Below, in pieces: positions 56,079 through 64,000 of a DNA stretch of 64,000 nucleotides. Numbering within the stretch: the first letter of the stretch is position 1; every line of letters begins with the position of its first letter. Made by a program: the position numbers and the translations under genes. This DNA comes from Benincasa hispida. Lineage: Eukaryota; Streptophyta; Magnoliopsida; Cucurbitales; Cucurbitaceae. The DNA lies in the NCBI RefSeq assembly GCF_009727055.1, contig NC_052355.1, forward strand, positions 7,704,283 to 7,768,282. Reading direction: 5' to 3'. Under the pieces are notes generated by a model that searched no databases, was not told the origin of the DNA, and saw only the letters and a list, made by a program, of their open reading frames with translations.

Positions 56079-58411
56079 TGTGAGTAATTAATTCACGCGT
56101 GTTCAAACAAAGATAAACTCCATTACAATTTGAAAAAGTTGTACATAGTGATTTAGTAATAATTCACTTGTTTTGCAATGACTTGAAAATAGAATGAAAT
56201 TGTAACGTTGGACTTGTACAAGATCATTACTACATGCAAACATAACTCTCAAAACGACTTTCTCATAAATTTTAACTAGAATTAAAAGGATTTTATTAAA
56301 TAAATAGCTTTTGTAAAATCTAAATAACTCAAAATCTTTGATCGGGGTCCCCCTGAAATATAAGTCAAAATAAATTTCATGAAGCTTTATAAATAAAATT
56401 TCAAATAATGGAACTCTAAGTTCAAACATCAAGACTAAAATTTAAAACATGAAAACATGAAAACATGAGCAGAAGCATCTCTCTAGTTCGAATGGCAAAG
56501 TTTCGAATTCCTTTTGTCATTCACCGATATGTCCTTGCTCTTACCTGGAAATAATAACATAAGAAAGGACATGTACAAAATATTCAGTAAGTAACCCCAC
56601 TACCGGGGTCAGACTAAGCATTTATGTCCAATAAATGTAACATTCTAATGGGACTTGTAAACACCTCTACTTATCATGGATGGTCATCTAGTGAATATTT
56701 CAACACGACCTACCATTGGTGAAATGTACCCACAAACTTGTGGTAAACTTTTGAAGAAGATCACTAACCTCTGGTGAATTTCGAAGGAGACATTGACCTT
56801 TGGTGAATCACGAAGAAGACACTAACATCTGGTGAATCCCGTAGGAAACACAAACATTTGGTGAAATCTCGAAGGAGATCACTAACCTCTGGTGAAATCC
56901 CAAAGGAGATCACTAACCTCTGGTGAATGTCGAAGGAAACACAAACCTCTGGTGAAATCTCGAAAGAGATCACAAACCTTTGGTGGGCACATGACTATGG
57001 GTAGGGGCAACTATCACTAACATAAATGTCATGCCTCATAAAACAAAATCCCATGCATGAATCATAACATAAAGCTCATACATCCTCATACATGTAAAAT
57101 AAGATGTAGTTCATGCTCATACATTCTTATAAAATATCTTATAGAACAAGATCATGCTCATACTTATCACATACTTCAAATAGGACAGTCATATGTTCAT
57201 ATTTCTTTTCTAATCAGGCATCATGATTCATATAGTCATAGAACCATCAAAATTGTCCTTAATTTTATCGCACGGCACAAAGGTAGCTCTAGAAGTAAGA
57301 TTACTTACCACTTGAGCTAGATAAAACTCTGCAAGCAATCAATCTCCTTCATCTAACTTCTAAGAATGCTTGTTGGAAAAAAAAAAAAAAAACAGAAAAA
57401 GAAGTTGTCTTTCTCAAATAACTAAATATCTTAATCTTCTAAGAGGAATTTTTTTACCAATAAAAGGAGAGTGGGACAGCTAAAAAATGGGAAAATAACA
57501 TGAATTTTTCTCTCTAATTGACCTCCATTTTGAATGAGTTTAGAATGAAGTACATGTTTTATATTTATAGAGGAAAAATAATCCTAATTCTAAATTAATT
57601 GGGATTCCATAACTTGAAGTAGTAGATTAATTAAAATAGTAGATAAATTAGATTTTCTTTTTCAATATGACACTTTATCTAATTAAGAAATCTATTTTTT
57701 AAAATATCAATAATTAAAGTAGTAGATAGAATAGATTTCCTTTTTGAATAACAAATTTTCTCTAATTAGAAAATCCATATTTTAGTTAATTAGAAAATCC
57801 ATAATCTAATTAATTTGAGAATCCATATTTTAATTGAATTAGAAATTTCACAATCTAACTAAATTAGAAATCCCATAACCTAATTAACATAAATTAAATC
57901 TAAATTTCTCTTATCAACTACATTTAAATTAATTATCTTCTCTAATTTAGATCCAAACTCCAAAATTAAAGAGGATAAATTTTAAAATAACAATTTCCTA
58001 TTTTCCTTCTTAAATTTCAAATTCCTTTTAATTTCCAAAATCCTAATTCTTTTCCTTTTCTTTATTTTATCCAAAATAATCCAAAAATTTTCAAATCTCT
58101 TATCAAATTAATCTCAAACCAATTAACTTAATTTTGGCTCCAAAACCAAAATTAAAGAAAACATACAATCCAATAGTTGAGATAAATAACATCATTCCAA
58201 ATATTTAATCAATTTAAAATCACACTTTCCCCCAAGTAAATTAATCCAATTTTTCCTTAAATTGAATTAAAATTTTATTTTTTTTATAAATATATTTTTA
58301 ATTAATTATCTTTCCTTCCAAATTAAATTTTTAGCCCCAATTTATCAAAATTATGCCCAAATATTTCAAGATAATTTCATGAAAATTACCAAAAAATTTT
58401 GGGATGTCACA
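56079..58411 (-). mobile_element. 3' LTR of the Gypsy element
   Basis: Plus-strand end GGGATGTCACA at 58411, next to the polypurine tract. Strong similarity to 3166-5234 across 57480-58400. The low-coordinate boundary is not clear; a TGTGAGTAATT at 56079 is the best candidate. Contains a minisatellite (56750-56990). Its reading frames are not genes. Confidence 0.65.
56750..56990. repeat. Minisatellite in Gypsy LTR (about 30-bp units)
   Basis: Seven to eight units of GGTGAA, TCTCGAAGGAGATCAC and TAACCTCT, with AAGAAGACAC variants. It is positioned like the minisatellite at 3655-3915 in the related LTR. Confidence 0.8.
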
Positions 58412-58424
58412 TTCATCCCTCCTC
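58412..58424 (-). other. Polypurine tract of the Gypsy element
   Basis: Minus strand GAGGAGGGATGAA directly before the LTR start TGTGACATCCC. Confidence 0.7.
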
Positions 58425-58674
58425 ATGAAACTTTTGTCCTCGAAATTTTAATCCTGAAAAAGCTCTTGGTACTGGGCTCTTATCTCATCCTCTCGTTCCC
58501 ATGTTGCCTCCTCGAGCTGGTGATTTTTCCATTAAACTTTCACCAATACTATCTCCCTATTGCGTAAAGTCTTGACCTCCCTGGCAAAATCCGAACAGGC
58601 TTCTCCTCATATCTTAAGTTCTCATTGAATTATAATGGTTCAAAGTGCACCACATGGGATGGATCTGTCATATA

Positions 58675-59370
58675 CTTCCTCTACATAGAGATATGAAAAA
58701 CATTGTGAACTATGGAAAGAGACGGTGGCAATGCCAACCAATAAGCTACAGAGTCAATTCGCTCCAAAACCTCACAAGGCCCAATAAATTGTGGACTTAG
58801 TTTTCCCTTCATATCGAACCTCAAGACACCTTTCATAGATGCTACTTTCAGAAAGACTTTATTACCAATCTCAAATTCTAGATCTTTACGCCTAACATCG
58901 GCGTAACTTTTCTGTCTACTCTGAGCTATTTGCATGCATGCTCTAATCTTCTGTTTGCCTCATTCGTGGTCTGCACTAACTCAGGTCCTAGCAACTTCCA
59001 TTTACTTGCAATTCTTCCATATAGAGCCTCCAAATGGTGCCATGCCAATACTAGTAACTATTATTATAAGAAAACTTCACGAGATGCAAATGGGAGTCCT
59101 AACTCCCGAAAAACTCCCAACCACAAGCACATAACAAATCCTCCAATTTTTTTTGTTCAAATGCTTCATTTGATCATCAGTCTGTGGATGAAAGATTATA
59201 CTAAATTATGAATGGGTATCGAACACCTTCTGGGAGACTCTTCCAAAAATAGATGTGAAGTTTGTGTCACTATTTCTCATAAATAAAACTAGTACCTCAA
59301 GATGTGCGACAACTTCTTCCATAAATAACTATGAAACTTAAGATGCTGAAAATCAACAATACTTTAACAC
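58675..59370 (-). pseudogene. Gypsy integrase (C-terminal half)
   Basis: The main frame (58681-58935) reads IAQSRQKSYADVRRKDLEF, KVFLKVASMKGVLRF, KLSPQFIGPCEVLERI and LPPSLSIVHNVFHISM, the typical C-terminal module of Tekay/Del integrase. Upstream frames give LLGPELVQTTNEA, SIGMAPF, DSHLHLVKFSYNNSY (about 59055-59095), FHPQTDDQ (the third-acid region, about 59185) and SDTNFTS (the second catalytic Asp region, about 59270). The part between EALYGR and LLGPELVQ has lost about 13 residues. Stops and frameshifts throughout. The plus-strand frames at 58930-59211 are shadows. Confidence 0.8.
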
Positions 59371-59400
59371 ATTTACTCTGAGAGCTTTGAAAATGTCGTG

Positions 59401-59540
59401 AGCTTAAGAAAGTCTTATTCACTAAAATCATGTATCTAAACCTATCATACTGTCATGGAAAATCTTTATACATGCAGTGGAGAAACTGGCCATAATATAT
59501 AATGTGTAATCACAAGATACATAACATAAAAAATCAAGTT
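59401..59540. other. Junction zone between Gypsy and copia 3
   Basis: Neither side's homology can be followed through these ~140 bp. Confidence 0.3.
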
Positions 59541-59830
59541 AATTGAAAATTGCTTCTACTATGGGAGTATCAATTGTTAAGCCCTCCTTAATAGCTACGT
59601 GTATGAGAATTTACAAAGGTTCGACCTCTGGAATTAAGTCTATGCCTTCTTCTTCCGGCACCAAAAAGTGGAAGAAGAAAGGTGGAAAGGGAAAAGCTAA
59701 CCCACCAGTTGCTGCCCAGAAGGGTAAGAAGGCCAATGTTGCAAAGAGAATCTGTTTCCATTGCAACCATGAGGGACACTGGAAAAGGAATTATCCCAAA
59801 TACTTGGTAGATAAGAAGAAGGCCAAGTAA
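59541..59830 (+). pseudogene. copia 3 gag nucleocapsid fragment
   Basis: A 95-residue frame with STSGIKSMPSSSGTKKWKKK, then a basic linker and a zinc knuckle CFHCNHEGHWKRNYPKYL, in which the last Cys of C-x2-C-x4-H-x4-C has become Tyr. The capsid part is missing. The first ~15 residues are likely not element sequence. Confidence 0.75.
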
Positions 59831-60147
59831 GGTAAATATGATTTATTTATTTTGGAGACTTGTTTAGTAGAGATTGGTAATTCAGCTTAGATAATAGATT
59901 CAGGCACCACTACCATATTTGTTTTTCATTTCAAGAAATTAGTTCCTGGCGGCAACTGAAGATTGGGAGGATGACGATGCATGTTGGAACTGGGCATGTC
60001 GTTTCAGCTGTGGTAGTGAGAGGACTCCAACTTACTTTACAGAATAGATATATTTTATTATAAAATGTATTCTTTGTTCTTGATTTAAAGAGGAACATGA
60101 TTTCTGTAAAGTGTTTGATTGAACAATAATATTTTGTACATTTTTCT
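59831..60147 (+). pseudogene. copia 3 protease remnant
   Basis: The codons around 59890-59925 read a tryptophan-to-stop, then IDSGTT and a short continuation, a recognisable D-S-G protease site. Later parts (an NMISVKCLIEQ-like stretch near 60090-60125) precede the pre-integrase frame. Confidence 0.65.
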
Positions 60148-61570
60148 ATGAATAAAATGTTTATTTATAAGAATGGTATAGAACTTTATATTGCAAAATT
60201 GGAAGATAATCTTTATGTGCTAAGACCATTAGCAACTAAAGCCCTCCTAAATACTAAACTGTTTAAAATTGCGGTAACTCAGAATAAAAGACTTAGAATT
60301 TCTCCTAAAGAAAATGCCCATATTTCGCACCTGAGATTAGGACACATAAATCTCAATAGGATTGAGAGACTTGTCAAGAGTGGACTTCTAAATGAGTTAG
60401 ACGAAAATTCTTTACTTGTATGTGAGTCATGTCTTGAAGGCAAAATGACTAAAAGATCTTTTTACTGGAAAAGGTCATAGAGCCTGAATCTATACATTCA
60501 AACCTCTGTGGTCTGATGAATGTTAAGGCAAGAGAAGGGTTTGAATATTTTATCACTTTTACTGATGATTATTCTAGATATGGGTATGTTTATTTAATGC
60601 AACATAAGTTTGAAGCCCTCGAAAACTTTAAGGAACACAAGGCTGAAGTTGAAAACGCATTAAATAAGACCATTAAAACATTTTGATCTAATCGAGGTGG
60701 AGAGTATTTGGGTCTAAAATTCAAAGACTAATTGATAGAACATGGAATTGTATCATAACTTTTAGCACGTGGTACACCTCAACAGAATGGTGTATCAGAA
60801 AGGAGAAATCGAACCCTGTTAGACATGGTTTGGTCTATAATGAGTTATGCTTCCCTACTGGACTCGTTTTGGGGTTATGTAGTACAAATTGCAGCTTATA
60901 TTTTGAACTGTGTTCCGTCCAAAAGTGTTACTGGAACACCATTGAATTATGGAATGGTCATAAATGTAGAAGATCTGAGGTTGTCCATCACATGTGCTTG
61001 AAGCAAATCCTAAGAAATTAGAACCTTATTCAAAATTGTGCCTATTTTTAGGTTACCCTAAAGGAATAAGAGGTGGTTACTTCTATGATCCTAAGGATAA
61101 TAAGGTGTTTGTGTTGAAAAACACTACGATTTTAGAAGAGGACCACATAAGAGAGCATAAACCCTGCAGTAAGATTGTTTTGAGTGAACTTTCCAACTAA
61201 ACTACTAATGTTCAACAAGAGATGTTGAAGAACCCAAGACCTCAACAAGAGTTGTTGAAGTTGGACCATTTAATAGGTCAAATCCACCTCAAGTGTTGAG
61301 AGAGCCTCGACATAGTGGGAAGGTTGCAAACCCACCTGTTTGTATATGAGTTTAATAGAAACCCTAGTTATGGTAGCTGATGAAGATGTTGAGGATCCAT
61401 TATCTTACAAGAAGGAAATGGAGGATGTTGACAAAGATGAGTAGATCAAAGCTACGGATCTCGAAATGGAGTCTATGTACTTCAATTCTGTTTGGGATCA
61501 TGTAGATAACCTGATGGTGTTAAACCTATAGATTGCAAGTGGGTCTATAAGATAAAATAGGGTGCTGATA
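60148..61570 (+). pseudogene. copia 3 integrase and linker
   Basis: Frame 60148-60480 has IYKNGIELYIAKLEDNLYVL and the H-H-C-C zinc module (HLRLGHINLNRIERLV then CESCLEGKMTKRSF). The core follows in broken frames: FTDDYSRYGYVY (first Asp), then a stop and SNRGGEYLG, where the second catalytic Asp is Asn. VSERRNRTLLDMVWSIMSY and FWGYVVQIAAYILN follow. Frame 60994-61200 has PKKLEPYSKLCLFLGYPKG and TTILEEDHIREHK. The linker near 61200-61570 contains EMEDVDKDE. Confidence 0.8.
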
Positions 61571-62125
61571 CAATGGTGCAAACCTTCACAACTAGACTTG
61601 TGGCAAAGGGTTATACCCAAGTTGAGGGAGTCGACTATAAGGATACTTTTTCACATGTTGCCATGTTGAAGTCTATCTGGATCCTCCTGCCCATTGCCTC
61701 ATATTATGACTATGAGATTTGGCAAATTGGCGTCAAGACTACCTTTCTGAATGACAATCTTGAGGAGACCATTTATATGGAGCAGCCTAAGGGATTCATA
61801 ACCCAAGGTAAAGAGCAAAAGGTTTGCAAGCTTAATTGGTCCATTTATGGATTGAAACAAACTTCTCGATATTGGAATATAAGATTTGATACTGCGATCA
61901 AGATGACTTTGATCAAAATGTTGATGAATCTTATATATACAAGAGAATCATCAATAGTTCAGTAGCTTTTCTAGTGTTATATATAGATGATATCCTACTC
62001 ATTGGGAATGATGTAAGTCTACTGACTGAAATTAAGAATTGGCTAGCGACCCAATTCAAATGAAAGATTTAGAAGATGCATAGGTTTTTCTAGGTATTTA
62101 GATCTCTAGAGATCGAAAGAAAAGA
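61571..62125 (+). pseudogene. copia 3 reverse transcriptase
   Basis: Frame 61573-61965 has RLVAKGYTQVEGVDYKDTF, WQIGVKTTFLND (the first catalytic Asp is Gly) and KVCKLNWSIYGLKQTSRYWN. After a frameshift near 61905, the second box reads LYIDDILLIGND (about 61975-62010) with both aspartates. So copia 3 lost the first catalytic Asp, while copia 2 lost one in the YVDD box. Confidence 0.85.
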
Positions 62126-62945
62126 ATGCTAGCCCTGTCTCAAGTATTGTACATTGATAAGATGCTTGTCAAGTTTTTGATGCAGAACTCTAAGAGAAGT
62201 TTACTCCCTTTTAGGCATGCAGTTATATTTTCTAAGAAACAGTGTCTTAAGACACCTAAAAAAGTTGAGGAAATGAGACGGATCCTCTATGCATCGGTTG
62301 TTGGTAGCCTGATGTATGTAATGTTATGTAATAGACCTGACATCTGCTATGCATTGGGGATAGTCAGTGGATATCAGTCAAATCCAGGATTCGATTACTA
62401 GACCGCCAATAAAAACATCATCAAGTATCTACAGAGAACGATGAACTACATGCTCGTGTATAGTGAAAAGGATATGATCCTTATAAGATACACGAACTTT
62501 GATCTCCAGAGTGATAAGGATTCTGGGAAATCTACATAATGATCAGTGTTCACTCTTAACGGAGAAGCAGTAGTTTGAAGGAGCACCAAGTAGGGGTTCA
62601 TTTTGGCTCCACTATGGAGGTTGAGTACGTAGCAGCTTGTGAAGTTGCTAAGGAAGCTGTGTGGCTCAAGGAAATTCCTGACAGATCTAGAAGTAGTTCT
62701 AGACATGTTAAAGCCCATCACCCTTTATTGTGATAATAGTAGTGCTGTGGCTAATTCCCAAGAGCCTAGGAGTCATAAGCACGGAAAACACATAGAGTAG
62801 AAGTATCATCTCATTCGAGAGATTGTGCATCGAGGGGACGTCATTGTGATGTAGATAGCTTCGGAGCGCAACATTGCTGATCCATTTACAAAGACCCTCG
62901 CAACTAAGGTGTTTGAGGGTCACTTACAGAATATGGGTCTATAAG
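62126..62945 (+). pseudogene. copia 3 RNase H
   Basis: Frame 62126-62401 has LYIDKMLVKFLMQNSKR, EEMRRILYASVVGSLMYVML and RPDICYALGIVSGYQSNPG. Downstream, frames give a VEYVAACEVAKEAVWLKE-like stretch (about 62620), YCDNSSAVANSQEPRSHKHG (about 62730) and ASERNIADPFTKTLATKVFEG (about 62860-62920). Stops at about 62800 and 62855. Confidence 0.8.
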
Positions 62946-62964
62946 ACAAGCCATATTTAGTCTA

Positions 62965-62980
62965 AGGCAAGTGGAAGATT
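62965..62980 (+). other. Upstream (secondary) polypurine tract of copia 3
   Basis: AGGCAAGTGGAAGATT, about 108 bp before the tract next to the LTR. Confidence 0.6.
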
Positions 62981-63071
62981 TTGTACTGGGCGCATATTTG
63001 GCCATAATTTATTGTTTTATGTGTACTTTTATATCAGTACGACTTTTACGATGTACATCCCACTTGCTTTA

Positions 63072-63086
63072 GGACAAGTGGGAGAT
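63072..63086 (+). other. Polypurine tract of copia 3
   Basis: GGACAAGTGGGAGAT directly before the LTR start TGTTGGGGTTGATACCC. Confidence 0.85.
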
Positions 63087-64000
63087 TGTTGGGGTTGATA
63101 CCCTAAATCTCGTGGATCCTGTAGTTTTTAATTATAATATACAAAAATTTTATTTATTTAATAAAATATGAGATGCTTTATTCAATATTTAGTAGCATTA
63201 ACCCATAAACGAATAAACTAACATCCGAGGTTATCATATATAGCTTAAACATGTATGTAGAGACATATGGGTTGATCATGATTAAGTGATAACCCAAATG
63301 GTCTGTAGTAAATGGATAAGGTTGGGTACCTTATCCTGGTGATACTACGAATATGACATGCTTTATAGATGTTATAATTGTTGTAAAGTGCTACAAATGA
63401 TCCGATCCTGATCATTCATGTAGAGACATGTGAGTGGGGATATTCTATACAAAGGAGTTTTTATAGGAATCGACCACGAAATGACTAGTCTCATTATATA
63501 ACGCCGTTCATAATAGGGACTTACATTTCACCAGGATAACCATAGGTGACATGACCTGAATCCTAAGTGAGGTTTGAACTCCTGCCTATGAAGGCAATCC
63601 TTTGATTTGTATGGGTTGTGGCCAAATCGCCGACTCAATAAGCCTACTATTTTGGGGATTTGTCTAATTGGGGAGCTGAGAACACAACTACACAAGATGG
63701 AATTCACTCATTCCCTAACATCTGGGTAAGTAGATAAATTGCTCCTTTAAGGGCCGATTCCAGGGCTTGAACATGTGGCGTTACACCCTCTCTTGGCCCG
63801 ATAGGGGTTTGGTCATAGTTGGACTATGAATTATTATTCATTAGAGGGATCAGTGATACTTTAGGAGTTAGATGTAACTACAAGGGCAAAATAGTAATTT
63901 TGGCCTAACTATACTTGTGAGCAGTTTGTGGGTTATCTCACCGTTGATTGCTCATATACAATGGACACATAATTATATCTGTAGTACAAAGAGTGTAGCT
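63087..64000 (+). mobile_element. 3' LTR of copia 3, cut by the window end
   Basis: Begins TGTTGGGGTTGATACCC. The first 914 bp share the conserved LTR blocks with LTRs D-F, for example TTTTGGGGATTTGTCTAATTG near 63650 and the ACCACGAAATGACTAGTC stretch near 63475. Confidence 0.85.

Larger units (their letters stand above)
56079..59400 (-). mobile_element. 3' end of a Gypsy (Tekay/Del-like) retrotransposon
   Basis: Minus strand: integrase (59370 to about 58675), a short 3' untranslated part, polypurine tract (58412-58424) and 3' LTR (58411 down to about 56079). The RT and everything upstream are missing. The LTR is the same family as the solo LTR at 3166-5234. Confidence 0.75.
59541..64000 (+). 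mobile_element. Ty1/copia retrotransposon 3, 5'-truncated, with 3' LTR running off the window
   Basis: Plus strand: nucleocapsid end of gag, protease, integrase, RT, RNase H, doubled polypurine tract (62965, 63072) and LTR from 63087. The 5' LTR, leader and most of gag are absent. Same lineage as copia 1 and 2. Closer to coding than copia 2 in places, but broken by many stops. Confidence 0.85.

Noticed and set aside
61573..61965. A domesticated host gene derived from copia RT
   Set aside because: First catalytic motif mutated, frame ends in a frameshift, and flanking pol parts decay equally; no sign of selection.

Overview
The window is from a nuclear chromosome of a flowering plant. It is AT-rich, carries one intron-containing plant gene, and is otherwise dominated by decayed LTR retrotransposons, MITEs, a SINE-like repeat and simple repeats. 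The style of the dispersed repeats (several copies of a ~300-bp repeat ending in GGTTACCAAAC-like termini, TATCA/TGATAGA clusters, a ~350-bp GCCCCAAAC MITE) together with the DUF1262 gene suggests a cucurbit-type dicot. That placement is inference; the sequence alone does not prove it.

The one convincing host gene is on the minus strand, 33800 down to 24316. It has three exons (33800-33475, 27638-27294, 24862-24316) whose phases fit exactly. Together they encode a 405-residue protein of the plant DUF1262 family. Its introns (about 5.8 and 2.4 kb) are filled with MITEs, microsatellites and, 40 bp from the first splice donor, a five-unit tandem array of a SINE-like repeat.

Left arm (1-24000). 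A Gypsy-like LTR end with a tRNA-Asp-type primer site (1-640) abuts a minus-strand Ty1/copia element (641-8053). The gag gene of that element is split by a 2.07-kb solo LTR (3166-5234), and its 5' LTR is 8054-10364. A cluster of related LTRs then follows in alternating orientation (10565-12752 minus, 13579-15646 plus, 15807-17947 minus, 19890-20791 plus), with almost no internal sequence. These LTRs carry dense arrays of the palindrome CGATCG. Around the last one, a ~1.9-kb segment containing a 1.1-kb near-perfect palindrome (a fold-back element) is present twice in direct orientation.

Right arm (34000-64000). A short-LTR copia element on the minus strand (35546-40800) is interrupted by a 3.17-kb solo LTR with a perfect AACAC target duplication (36429-39594). 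Next come the leader and 5' LTR of another minus-strand copia (40805-45053), then a nearly complete plus-strand copia with both LTRs (45448-54837), and a small copia remnant. Then follow the 3' end of a Gypsy element on the minus strand (LTR about 56079-58411, integrase 58430-59370) and a plus-strand copia missing its 5' end (59541-63086), whose 3' LTR runs off the window.

All retrotransposon coding regions are broken by stops and frameshifts, mostly explained by C-to-T/G-to-A changes, and none looks autonomous. I see no rRNA, tRNA gene, CRISPR array or bacterial-type operon. The most novel-looking material is non-coding: the CGATCG arrays in LTR leaders, a GC-rich palindromic cluster at a fixed distance from the primer site in three copia leaders, the duplicated fold-back, and a doubled polypurine tract.
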